Assembly (NCBI GenBank): GCA_903907925.1 | Contig: CAIVQB010000130.1 | Coordinates: 1-50,941, forward strand | DNA: 50,941 nucleotides | Reading direction: 5' to 3' | Source: an uncultured Verrucomicrobiota bacterium | GTDB lineage: Bacteria > Verrucomicrobiota > Verrucomicrobiia > Limisphaerales > UBA9464 | In this document: in pieces, positions 8,664-16,284 of the stretch | How positions within the stretch are numbered: the first letter of the stretch is position 1 | How the letters are laid out: each line of letters begins with the position of its first letter | The notes under the pieces: generated by a model | Databases searched by the model: none | What the model was told of the DNA's origin: nothing | The model's input: the letters and a program-made list of their open reading frames with translations, nothing else | Program-made: the position numbers and the translations under genes

Positions 8664-9772
8664 CCCCGGGGTTCCTTCGTTTGCTGCGTCCCCAACGATA
8701 CTCCACTGCCGTGCCGCCGCCGCTGTCCCGCGGAATTTCCGGTCCGACCTGCCGACGGTGGCTCTTGTCGCGTGGACGGGCGCTGACGTTGACGTTGGTG
8801 CTGCTCGCGGCGTGGTGTGTGGCGCTTCCGCTGAATGCCGCTCCCGGTCGACCCGATCTGGGCCGGGTGATTCTGAACGGCCGGCCGTACCTTGAATTGG
8901 CGGAATGGGCCGCTGCCAACCGCCTTTCGGTCCGGTGGAATCCGCGTTCCGGTGAAATTCGCCTCACCAACCGGTGGGCACGTCTGGACTTCAAGGCCGA
9001 CACCCAGCGTGTTGAACACGACGGAGTGATTCTCTGGCTGTCCTATCCGATTCTGAGAACCGGCGACCGTCTTTATGTGTCCCAACGCGATCAGGAATCC
9101 GTCCTCAGCCCGTTGATGCAGCCGCCGCGGTTGCCGACCGGCCGGAAGATTCTGACCGTGGCATTGAACGCCGGTCACGGCGGCAAGGATCCGGGCAACC
9201 TCGCCGGTGCACGTCAGGAGAAGCTGTATGTTCTGCAACTGGCACTGGAACTTCAGCTCCAATTGCGTCGGGCCGGACTCAAGGTGGTGATGATCCGTGA
9301 TCGCGATGTGTTCGTCCCATTGGAGGAACGGCCGGCGATCGCGCGGGCCCGGGCGGCGGATCTCTACATCAGCCTTCACTACAATGCCACACCGGGTGGA
9401 GACGAGGCCCAGGGATTGGAAACCTACTGCCTAACGCCGGCCGGCAGCAGCTCGACAAACGACCGCGGAGGGCACGGTGCGGGCTATCTTCCGGGCAATC
9501 GTTTCGACCGGGAAAACCTGCGGCTCGCTTACGAGATTCATCACTCGATTCTCGGCCAGGTGGAATTCACCGATCGCGGTGTCCGTCACGCCCGGTTCAA
9601 GGAATTGACCCTGGCCCAGATGCCGGCGGTGCTCCTCGAAGGCGGCTTTATGAACAGCCGGGAGGACGGCCGGAAGATCTTCAGCATCACCGGTCGCGCG
9701 CGCTACGCGGCGGCAATTACCGACGGCATTCTCGCCTACAAACGACTGGTCGAACGCGGCCTCCCGGAATGA
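8660..9772 (+). CDS. N-acetylmuramoyl-L-alanine amidase (Amidase_3)
   Basis: Up to 370 residues. Zinc ligands and the catalytic Glu of the AmiC/CwlV family are visible: H173 (LNAGHGGKDPGN), E187 (ARQEKLY), H240 (DLYISLHYNA) and E327 (AVLLEGGFMNS). They define a peptidoglycan amidase that cuts between MurNAc and the stem peptide. A hydrophobic export segment lies at about 41-60. A region like the copper amine oxidase N-terminal fold (about 65-150) may be a wall- or regulator-binding module. The start is uncertain: TTG 8660, overlapping the propeller stop, has GGAG just upstream; GTG 8711 and TTG 8765 are in-frame alternatives. Confidence 0.88.
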   Translation: MTPGFLRLLRPQRYSTAVPPPLSRGISGPTCRRWLLSRGRALTLTLVLLAAWCVALPLNAAPGRPDLGRVILNGRPYLELAEWAAANRLSVRWNPRSGEIRLTNRWARLDFKADTQRVEHDGVILWLSYPILRTGDRLYVSQRDQESVLSPLMQPPRLPTGRKILTVALNAGHGGKDPGNLAGARQEKLYVLQLALELQLQLRRAGLKVVMIRDRDVFVPLEERPAIARARAADLYISLHYNATPGGDEAQGLETYCLTPAGSSSTNDRGGHGAGYLPGNRFDRENLRLAYEIHHSILGQVEFTDRGVRHARFKELTLAQMPAVLLEGGFMNSREDGRKIFSITGRARYAAAITDGILAYKRLVERGLPE

Positions 9773-9824
9773 GCCACGGGTTGGGGCTTGCGTGCCTGGG
9801 AAACGAAACCAATTTGGCACCCTC

Positions 9825-10361
9825 ATGAGCATTGCCACACGAACCGGGGATGCCGGCACGACCGGATTGATGTACAACCGCCGGGTTTCCAAGTGCCACC
9901 CGCGGGTCGAAGCCTACGGATCGGTGGACGAACTCAACGCGGCCATCGGCACCGCGCGGGCGCACGCGACGGAGCCGTTTCTTCAGGACAACCTGCTCGC
10001 CATCCAGGGCGATCTGGTCGTTCTGATGGGAGAACTGGCCACTGGCGTGGACGATTTGGAACGTTACGTGCGCGACGGGTACCATCGGGTGACGCCGGAG
10101 CTCACCGCGCGATTGGATGGGTTGGTGGCGACCATCGAAGCGCAGAAAGTTTCGTTCAAGGGCTGGGCCACACCGGGTGCGAGCGTGTTGTCAGCGGCGT
10201 TCGATGTCGCGCGAACCACGGCCCGCCGTGCGGAACGCCGGGTGGTGGCGCTGCACGAGGCCGGCCAGCTCGACAACGCCGAGATCATTGTCTTTCTCAA
10301 CCGCCTCAGCGATCTGCTCTGGCTGTTTGCGCGTTGGGTGGAAACGCGGTCCGCGGTTTGA
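9825..10361 (+). CDS. Cob(I)yrinic acid a,c-diamide adenosyltransferase, PduO type
   Basis: 178 residues. The N-terminal ATP-binding motif TRTGDAGTTGL and the C-terminal RLSDLLWLFAR helix are diagnostic of PduO-type ATP:cob(I)alamin adenosyltransferases, as is the central EAYGSVDELNAAIG. The enzyme makes adenosylcobalamin in the cytoplasm as a homotrimer. I chose ATG 9825 because the family motif starts a few residues later; GTG 9792 is possible. No cobalamin-dependent enzyme or other corrinoid gene is adjacent. It lies 52 bases after the amidase gene and converges on zur. Confidence 0.92.
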   Translation: MSIATRTGDAGTTGLMYNRRVSKCHPRVEAYGSVDELNAAIGTARAHATEPFLQDNLLAIQGDLVVLMGELATGVDDLERYVRDGYHRVTPELTARLDGLVATIEAQKVSFKGWATPGASVLSAAFDVARTTARRAERRVVALHEAGQLDNAEIIVFLNRLSDLLWLFARWVETRSAV

Positions 10362-10384
10362 TGGAGCACAAACTCGCCGGAGTT

Positions 10385-10867
10385 TTACGCCAGTTTTTGA
10401 ACCCGGCACTCCGGACAAACGCCGAAGAATTCGAGTTTGTGGGAGATCTGGGTGAAGCCGTGCCGGGCCGCGAGCGCAGCTTCGAGTTCGGCCGGAAAAC
10501 AATCTTCGATCTCCACCACCGTTGAGCACCGGGTGCAGACCAGGTGGTGATGGTGGCCGTCGTCCCCCTCGGTCAACAGTTCGAAGCGAGCCACGCCATC
10601 ACCGAAGTCGAACCGCCGGACCATGCCCATTTCTTCGAGCGTGTTGAGATTCCGGTACACGGTGGCGAGATCGCATTCGAAGCCCGCGAGCGCGGCGTGA
10701 ATCTCCCGGTTGGTGAGCGGATGCTGGTGGCGTCGGAGGACATTGAGGATGGCCTGCCGTGAGGCGGTGATCTTGCGCGAGTTGCGGCGCAACTGGGCGG
10801 TGAGATCGGTCAACGACGGCTGGATCAACCGATGCCGGTGCGTGTGCTGCGAGCAGGGACCCTTCAT
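10385..10867 (-). CDS. zur: Fur-family regulator, probable zinc uptake regulator Zur
   Basis: 160 residues. The winged helix contains TASRQAILNVL, the recognition region DLATVYRNLNTLEEMGMVRR, and the metal-binding HHHHLVCTRC. The two CxxC pairs of the structural zinc site are present (CTRC and CPEC). It is the last gene of the znu operon, and its ATG at 10867 overlaps the znuB stop (ATGA). This argues for a zinc rather than iron sensor and for autoregulation through the operon promoter. The frame extends further upstream into znuB, but the coupled ATG is the natural start. Confidence 0.9.
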   Translation of the reverse strand: MKGPCSQHTHRHRLIQPSLTDLTAQLRRNSRKITASRQAILNVLRRHQHPLTNREIHAALAGFECDLATVYRNLNTLEEMGMVRRFDFGDGVARFELLTEGDDGHHHHLVCTRCSTVVEIEDCFPAELEAALAARHGFTQISHKLEFFGVCPECRVQKLA

Positions 10868-11688
10868 GGAACTCTCGGACGCAGGAACGGGGTTCGACGC
10901 TGTTGGCGGGCCGCCAGGGTCGTCAGGAACAGCGTCACGCAAACCAGAACGATGGACGGGCCGCAGGGCAGGTTGAACAGGAAGCTTGCGGCGACGCCGC
11001 CGAATCCGCCGATCGCACCGGCGGCGACGGCGCCGACCAGTTCCTGCCGAAGATTCCGCGCCAGATTGCGAGCCGCGGCGGGGGGAATGACCAGCAGCGA
11101 GGTCACCAGGATGATTCCAAGCAATCGGATGCTGAGCGCCACCACCACGGTGAGGATGAGCACAAACGCGTAGTTGAGTGCCCGGACCGGAATGCCCGAA
11201 ACATGCGCCAGATCCTCATGCGCGGTGATCAGGGCGAGGGCGTTGAGGTTCCACAACACCCAGCCGCCGACCACGAAGGTCACCACGCCGGCGAGGGCGA
11301 CATCCGTCGGTCCGACGCTCAGGATGTCGCCAAAAAGATAGCGGTCCAGTTCACCGCGGAAGCCCTTCAGCAGACTCATCACCACAATGCCAAAGGCCAC
11401 CGAACCGCTGAGCAGCAGGGCCATGATGGTGTCGGTGAGCAGCTCGGTGCGCTCCTTCAACCACAGCATCAACACCGCCACGCCCAGGCTCACCAGCGTC
11501 ATGGGAAGGGTCGGATCGGAGAAGCCCAGCCAGAATCCCACTGCGATGCCGGCGAGGGCGGCGTGGGAAATGGTGTCGCTGAAAAAGGCCATCCGGCGCG
11601 CGGTGACGAACACGCCGATCAAGCCGCAGAGCGGGCCGAGTAGAAGGGCGACGATCAGCGCCCGCTGCATGTAGGCTTCAGTGAACAT
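10864..11688 (-). CDS. znuB: Zinc ABC transporter permease ZnuB
   Basis: 274-residue ABC-3 family permease with about eight hydrophobic segments. The start AYMQRALIVALLLGPLCGLIGVF and the internal SHAALAGIAVGFWLGF are typical of zinc/manganese permeases. It forms the inner-membrane channel driven by ZnuC. It overlaps znuC by 11 bases and zur by 4, so the operon is tightly packed. Metal choice (zinc rather than manganese) is inferred from the neighbouring regulator. Confidence 0.92.
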   Translation of the reverse strand: MFTEAYMQRALIVALLLGPLCGLIGVFVTARRMAFFSDTISHAALAGIAVGFWLGFSDPTLPMTLVSLGVAVLMLWLKERTELLTDTIMALLLSGSVAFGIVVMSLLKGFRGELDRYLFGDILSVGPTDVALAGVVTFVVGGWVLWNLNALALITAHEDLAHVSGIPVRALNYAFVLILTVVVALSIRLLGIILVTSLLVIPPAAARNLARNLRQELVGAVAAGAIGGFGGVAASFLFNLPCGPSIVLVCVTLFLTTLAARQQRRTPFLRPRVP

Positions 11689-12466
11689 GGTGATGTCCGG
11701 GCGGATGATCGTGGTGATACGGGGTCACGTGGATGCCGTACGCCTGTCGCAACGAATCGGCATTCATCACTTCCTCCGGTGTTCCCTCGCAACACACGAC
11801 GCCGTTCAGCGCGTACACCCGGGTGGCATGCCGGTAGACCATCGAGAGGTCGTGCGACACCAGAACCACGGTGAGCTTCAATCGCTGATGAATCGCGGTG
11901 ATGAGTTCGTAGAAGGAACGTTCGCCCGGATTATCGACGCCGGCGGTGGGTTCATCGAGCAACAGCAGTTCCGGTCCGGTGAGAAGGCTAAAGGCGATCA
12001 AGACGCGCTGGAGCTGACCGCCGCTCAGGCCGGCGAGCGGCCGATCGAACAGTGCCTCAATCCCCACGTCGGCCAGTGCGGCGCGCAGGAGATCATCGGT
12101 CTGGCGATGCCCCTGCCACATCCAGCGGCGCGCGGATTTCAGGCGCAGGCAAAGGAATTCGCGGACGCTGAGAACGAAGTTTCGGTCGAGTTGGAGCCGT
12201 TGCGGGACGTAGGCGACTCGTTGCAGCACCTTGGGTCCGACCGGTTCGCCGAGGAGACGAATCTCGCCGGAGTCGGGTTTTTCGAGACCGAGCAGGCAGC
12301 GGAGCAGGGTGGTTTTTCCGGATCCGTTGGGACCAATCAACGCAACGATGGCGCCGCGCGGCACGTGGAGGTCGACGCCGCGCAACACCGCGGTGTCACC
12401 GAGCCTCAAGTGCAGGCCCCGGACCTCGACGGCCAGGCCGGCACGATGAAAGCGGATTTCGGCCAT
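11678..12466 (-). CDS. znuC: Zinc ABC transporter ATP-binding protein ZnuC
   Basis: 262 residues. Walker A GPNGSGKTT (about 45-53), signature LSGGQLQR, Walker B LLLLDEPTAGVD and the His switch VLVSHD are all present. The C-terminus ends in a His-rich tail (HHDHPPGHHHVH), common in zinc-transport ATPases and probably metal-binding. It lies five bases after znuA and energises ZnuB. Confidence 0.93.
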   Translation of the reverse strand: MAEIRFHRAGLAVEVRGLHLRLGDTAVLRGVDLHVPRGAIVALIGPNGSGKTTLLRCLLGLEKPDSGEIRLLGEPVGPKVLQRVAYVPQRLQLDRNFVLSVREFLCLRLKSARRWMWQGHRQTDDLLRAALADVGIEALFDRPLAGLSGGQLQRVLIAFSLLTGPELLLLDEPTAGVDNPGERSFYELITAIHQRLKLTVVLVSHDLSMVYRHATRVYALNGVVCCEGTPEEVMNADSLRQAYGIHVTPYHHDHPPGHHHVH

Positions 12467-12471
12467 GGGAT

Positions 12472-13476
12472 TCAGCGGAGGTATTTTCGAAGCGTCGCGA
12501 GGTTCCGCCGCTGACCTTCCTCGTACGCGTCCGCAGTCAGGGCACCCGTCTCCAGGACGTCGAGTTCTGCCACCGGGATTGCCAGATCAGTGGCCAATTG
12601 ACGGGCCAGTCGCGGATTGAACTGGGTTTCGGTGAAGAGCACGCCGACATGGCGTTCGCGCACCAGTTTCAGCAGCGCGGCGAGATGTCGCGGAGTGGGA
12701 CCGTTGCCAGGCACTTCCTCAATCACGCCGACCAGATCGAGATCATAGCGGCGACAAAAATAGGGAAAGGCATCATGGAAGGTGACCACCGGCCGGGATT
12801 TCCATTGGGCGGTGGCCGCGCGAAACTCAGCGTCCAGGCGAGTGAGCCGATCGAGGTAGGTCCCGGCATTGGCGCGGTAGCCGGCGGAGTTTTCGGGATC
12901 AGCGGATTCGAGTGCGTGGAGAATCTGGGTGACCGCATGGATCGCGAAAATCGGATCCAACCAGACATGGGGGTTCGGTTTTCGCGCCGTGTTGGCAGCG
13001 ATCGACGGCGTCGGCCGGGTAACGGCGGGATCGGACACGCCAGGGAGGTCGTAAATCAGGTTGGTTGCCGGCCATCCCTCTGAGACCGCCACAACCGACG
13101 CGCCGGGGGCGGCTTTGTTTTGTTGCAGCGCGCGATCCAGCCATTGTTCGAGGCCGAGACCGTTGATGAGGATGAGATCGGCCGACTGGATCCGTTTCAG
13201 ATCGCGCGGACGGAACTGGAAATCGTGGGGCCCGATGTCCGCCGGAAGAAGATTCTCCACGATGGCGTTGGTTCCGGCGACCGCCGCCGTCCAGGAATAG
13301 ATCGGGGCGATGGTGGTGAGGACGCGCAGCGGGTGCGAGGCATCACGTGGAACCGGACCCGCGGAAACTGACGACATCAACAAAAGTAGGGAACACCCCG
13401 CGACCCACGCCCGGGCCAACCCGCGGCCCAATGGGGCGAACCATTTCCGTTTCCTGTTGATGCAAATCAATTGCAT
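12472..13476 (-). CDS. znuA: Periplasmic zinc-binding protein ZnuA
   Basis: Zinc ligands of the cluster A-I binding proteins are visible: IGPHDFQ, KPNPHVWLDP, VTFHDAFPYF and an acidic residue in ELDVLETG. There is no His-rich loop. An export signal spans LARAWVAGCSLLLLMSSVSAG. The start is uncertain. A GTG at 13497 lies inside the rpsR terminator and is unlikely. The ATG at 13476 (MQLICINRK) is used here but overlaps a palindrome proposed as a Zur box. A TTG at 13431 would give a more standard signal peptide. First gene of znuACB-zur. Confidence 0.88.
   Translation of the reverse strand: MQLICINRKRKWFAPLGRGLARAWVAGCSLLLLMSSVSAGPVPRDASHPLRVLTTIAPIYSWTAAVAGTNAIVENLLPADIGPHDFQFRPRDLKRIQSADLILINGLGLEQWLDRALQQNKAAPGASVVAVSEGWPATNLIYDLPGVSDPAVTRPTPSIAANTARKPNPHVWLDPIFAIHAVTQILHALESADPENSAGYRANAGTYLDRLTRLDAEFRAATAQWKSRPVVTFHDAFPYFCRRYDLDLVGVIEEVPGNGPTPRHLAALLKLVRERHVGVLFTETQFNPRLARQLATDLAIPVAELDVLETGALTADAYEEGQRRNLATLRKYLR
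13460..13476 (-). promoter_or_regulatory. Candidate Zur box at the znuA promoter
   Basis: A 6-5-6 perfect palindrome, ATGCAA-ATCAA-TTGCAT. Its 15-base core TGCAAATCAATTGCA has nearly the 7-1-7 symmetry of Fur/Zur-type operators (for comparison TGATAATNATTATCA). It lies between the rpsR terminator and the znuA coding region, where the operon's control site should be. The operon encodes its own Fur-family regulator. No experiment or alignment supports it yet. Confidence 0.55.
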
Positions 13477-13487
13477 TTGGTGGCCAA

Positions 13488-13512
13488 GAAAAAACACCGG
13501 CCGCAGCCGGTG
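13488..13512 (-). terminator. Intrinsic terminator after rpsR
   Basis: Minus strand reads CACCGGC-TGCG-GCCGGTG followed at once by TTTTTT. This is a 7-bp GC-rich stem with a tetraloop and a U-run, 15 bases after the rpsR stop. It separates the ribosomal protein transcript from znuA. Confidence 0.88.
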
Positions 13513-13527
13513 CTGTCGCCACGGGCG

Positions 13528-13776
13528 TTACTTCATCAACAGCATCTGGCGGGCCCGCTTGATGGCGGTGGCCAGGCGGCGTTGATAATGCGCGGGCAGC
13601 CCGGTGTACTTCCGGGGAAGGATGCGACCGTTTTCCGTCACGAACTGCTTGAGCAGGGTGACGTTCTTGTAATCGATCGCATCGACGGTGAAGTCCACCT
13701 TGGGCTTGGGACGCGGGGTCCGTGAGCCAGCAGCGCGGCGCTTCTTCTTTTCGTCAATCTTGGTCTTGCGGGGCAT
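13528..13776 (-). CDS. rpsR: 30S ribosomal protein S18
   Basis: 82 residues. The S18 core is clear: [39 protein letters not shown] and a C-terminal KRARQMLL. It binds the 30S platform with S6. A basic N-terminal extension ([17 protein letters not shown]) precedes the core. It lies three bases after rpmG, so the two are translated from one transcript. The usual partners rpsF and rplI are not in this cluster. Confidence 0.97.
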   Translation of the reverse strand: MPRKTKIDEKKKRRAAGSRTPRPKPKVDFTVDAIDYKNVTLLKQFVTENGRILPRKYTGLPAHYQRRLATAIKRARQMLLMK

Positions 13777-13779
13777 GGT

Positions 13780-13947
13780 CTACTTGATTTCGCGGTGCAG
13801 GGTATGCCGGCGGAGGGCAGGATTATACTTCTTTTTCTCCACCTTCTCCGTCTGCAGCTTCTTGTTGCGTGTCGTCTGATAGCGGCTGGGGGACTTTCCC
13901 TCCTTGCGCGCTTCGGTGCACTCGATGGTGATGATTTCCCGGGGCAT
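13780..13947 (-). CDS. rpmG: 50S ribosomal protein L33
   Basis: 55 residues: [20 protein letters not shown], then [20 protein letters not shown] and [15 protein letters not shown]. This is the L33 pattern (TxxC, RYxTxKNK, KYxPxxxxHxxxxE). It retains only one cysteine, so it is a zinc-free (C-minus) type. That is of interest because it sits beside a zinc-uptake operon, but no C-plus paralogue is in the window. Its ATG at 13947 is 30 bases after the DksA-like gene. Confidence 0.95.
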   Translation of the reverse strand: MPREIITIECTEARKEGKSPSRYQTTRNKKLQTEKVEKKKYNPALRRHTLHREIK

Positions 13948-13977
13948 AAAATCAGTGTCTGATCGTTAATCCGACCG

Positions 13978-14592
13978 TCAATCCTTGTCCTTCGAGGCAG
14001 GCTTCTCGTCCGGTTCGTCGTCGTCGCCGTCGCTGTCAGGGCCACCGGCGGCGTCCACCGTTCCGAGCTGGCCGAGACGGCGCTGCTTGAGGGCACCTTC
14101 GCGCTCCAGCTGTGCCTGGGCTTCGACGGTAAACCGGGCCCAGGGAATCGCCTCGAGGCGGGCCTTCGGAATCGGCTTGGTCGTCAGCTCACAAATCCCG
14201 TAGGTGCCCTTTTCAATTCGCTTCAGCGCTTCTTCGATCTCGTAGATCGCGTCCTGATCGGACGAAAGGAGGCTGAGCGCGAAATCACGGTCAAAATTGT
14301 CAGTGCCCGAATCGCCCATGTGGAGACTGTAGCTCTCCATCTCGGATTGGGACTCCTTGGCCAGGCCGCTCATCTGGTCCCGAAGACGGGCGTGCAGATC
14401 AAGGAGGTTCTGGTAGAACTTCTGCCAGTCACCCTTGATTTTGCTACTCGCGGTCCAGCCCGGTGCCCCCGCCTTGGCGTTCTTCGCCAACGGGCGCCCG
14501 AGGATCGATGCCGCACTGGCGGTGCCGACCGTCTTGCCCCGGATGGGTTCTTTCGATGCCGGTTTCTTGGCCGGAGTCTTGTTGGCGCTCAC
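13978..14592 (-). CDS. TraR/DksA-family protein with degenerate zinc finger
   Basis: 204 residues. A Lys/Ala-rich N-terminus (1-45) precedes the coiled-coil typical of DksA (about 50-110, with GDSGTDNFDRDFALSLL). The globular zinc-finger region follows (GTYGICELTTKPIPKARLEA, then IPWARFTVEAQAQLE) and an acidic tail. In the family this region is GxCxxCGxxI...RLxAxPxAxxCxxCQ; here only one of four cysteines remains, replaced by T, T and E-type residues. DksA-like proteins enter the RNA polymerase secondary channel, and zinc-free variants exist. Located upstream of rpmG-rpsR, probably in one operon. Confidence 0.85.
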   Translation of the reverse strand: MSANKTPAKKPASKEPIRGKTVGTASAASILGRPLAKNAKAGAPGWTASSKIKGDWQKFYQNLLDLHARLRDQMSGLAKESQSEMESYSLHMGDSGTDNFDRDFALSLLSSDQDAIYEIEEALKRIEKGTYGICELTTKPIPKARLEAIPWARFTVEAQAQLEREGALKQRRLGQLGTVDAAGGPDSDGDDDEPDEKPASKDKD

Positions 14593-14806
14593 GATGTAAG
14601 ACGTGATTCGAGCTTAGGATGCCTCGCCTGTCCGGATCACCGACCACGGTGACGGGCAGGAACGAAGGCCGCGCAAAGTAGCAAAGGGGTTTTCCAATGC
14701 CACAAAAATCTTCGGAAACCTCTGCGGCGTCCGGTTCGGGAACCACCTTCCTCCGTGGTTCGGTTGGCATTTCCGGATGATGACCCTACTATCCCATCCG
14801 GAACCG

Positions 14807-16273
14807 ATGGATAAAATCCTACTGATCGATGACGAGGCGGACGTGCAGTACTCGTTCCGGCGCATTTTTGATGCCCCGGACATCGAGCTGCACACCGTCT
14901 CCAGTGGTGAGGAGGGGTTGCGTCAAATCCCGATCCTTCGCCCCGACCTCGTCATCACCGACATCCGCATGGCGGGCATCAACGGCCTGGAAACGTTGAA
15001 GCGCATCCGGCAGCTCGACCCGAAACTGCCGGTGATCCTGATGACGGCCTACGGAACAACCCAGATGGCGATCGAGGCCATGAAGGTCGGTGCCTACGAC
15101 TACCTGCTCAAACCGTTCGACGTTCCGCGCCTCAAGGCACTGGTGTTCGCCGCCCTCAAGGCCGCGCGCGACATGCGCCAGACGGTGGTCGTCCAGCCGA
15201 TTCTCGAGGCCGAGGATTACGACGTGGGCGTCATCGGTCGCAGCGACGCGATGCAGACGGTGTTCAAGCTCGTCGGCCAGACCGCGGCGGCCGATGCGAC
15301 GGTGTTGATCACCGGCGAAAGCGGCACCGGCAAGGAACTCGTCGCCCGGGCGATCTATCATTACAGCCGGCGGGCGGATCGCCCGTTTCTGGCCATCAAT
15401 TGCGCCGCCATTCCCGAAAACCTTCTCGAGAGTGAATTGTTCGGACATGAAAAAGGGGCCTTCACCGGGGCCACCCAGCTTCGCATTGGGAAGTTCGAGC
15501 AATGCCATGGTGGAACGTTGTTCCTCGATGAAATCGGGGACATGACGCCCGCCACCCAGACCAAGATTCTGCGGGTTCTCCAAAATGGAACCTTCGAGCG
15601 CGTCGGTGGAAATGGGGTTATTCAGGTCGACGTCCGGGTGATTGCCGCCACCAACAAACGTTTGGAGGAAGCGGTCGCTGCGCGTCAGTTCCGCGAGGAC
15701 CTCTTCTATCGTCTGAATGTTGTCCGCATCCAGTTGCCGCCACTCCGCGACCGGCGCGACGACGTGCGGTTGTTGGTGGATTATTTTCTCCGCAAGCTGG
15801 CGGTCCCGGGCGGCCGCGCGAAATCCATCGGCCGACCGGCGCTTCAAGCCCTCGAGGCCTACCATTGGCCTGGTAATGTCCGCGAACTGGAGAATTCGAT
15901 CCAACGGGCGATCGTGGTTTCCAAGGGACAGGCCATCCTGCCCGCCGATCTGCCTCCCGAGGTGTTGGCGGGTTCGCCTCAAACACCTTCCGTCGGGGGT
16001 CCCACCTCCGATGTTCCGAACGCACCGCGCCCGGCGGCGGCCTCCGCGCTGGCGGGCGATTTTCCAGCCCTGGCCCAAGCCTTGTTCCGCCTGGCCCGAC
16101 ACGACACCCGACTCAAGGTCATTCCGGCCGTCGAGCGGGAACTGGTAATTGAGGCGCTCAAGGAAACGTCGGGCAATCAGGTCCGCGCCGCACGCATCCT
16201 CGGCATCACCCGCGCCACCCTGCGCAAACGGGTGGAGAAGTTCGGCATCAAACAGGAACTCGACGTCCGGTAG
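14807..16273 (+). CDS. Sigma-54-dependent response regulator (NtrC family)
   Basis: 488 residues from ATG 14807 (MDKILLIDDEADVQ); ATG 14777 is an in-frame alternative adding ten residues. Receiver domain about 1-120 with phospho-acceptor D52 (VITDIRMAG) and K102. AAA+ domain with Walker A GESGTGKE (170-177), the sigma-54 contact loop GAFTGA (217-222) and Walker B GGTLFLDEIGD. C-terminal Fis-type helix-turn-helix (NQVRAARILGITRATLRKRV). It activates transcription from -24/-12 promoters. No sensor kinase is adjacent, so its signal is unknown. Divergent from the DksA-like gene. Confidence 0.94.
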   Translation: MDKILLIDDEADVQYSFRRIFDAPDIELHTVSSGEEGLRQIPILRPDLVITDIRMAGINGLETLKRIRQLDPKLPVILMTAYGTTQMAIEAMKVGAYDYLLKPFDVPRLKALVFAALKAARDMRQTVVVQPILEAEDYDVGVIGRSDAMQTVFKLVGQTAAADATVLITGESGTGKELVARAIYHYSRRADRPFLAINCAAIPENLLESELFGHEKGAFTGATQLRIGKFEQCHGGTLFLDEIGDMTPATQTKILRVLQNGTFERVGGNGVIQVDVRVIAATNKRLEEAVAARQFREDLFYRLNVVRIQLPPLRDRRDDVRLLVDYFLRKLAVPGGRAKSIGRPALQALEAYHWPGNVRELENSIQRAIVVSKGQAILPADLPPEVLAGSPQTPSVGGPTSDVPNAPRPAAASALAGDFPALAQALFRLARHDTRLKVIPAVERELVIEALKETSGNQVRAARILGITRATLRKRVEKFGIKQELDVR

Positions 16274-16284
16274 TCCGGTCCGCC

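Noticed and set aside
9792-9824. GTG 9792 as the start of the adenosyltransferase
   Set aside because: It adds eleven atypical residues; PduO-type enzymes begin close to the TRTGDAGTTGL motif, as from ATG 9825.
14819-16102. Long open frame antisense to the NtrC-family gene (and similar ones antisense to sdhA, purD and the second NtrC gene)
   Set aside because: In GC-rich genes the complementary strand often stays open; these translations show no domains, while the sense frames are clear.
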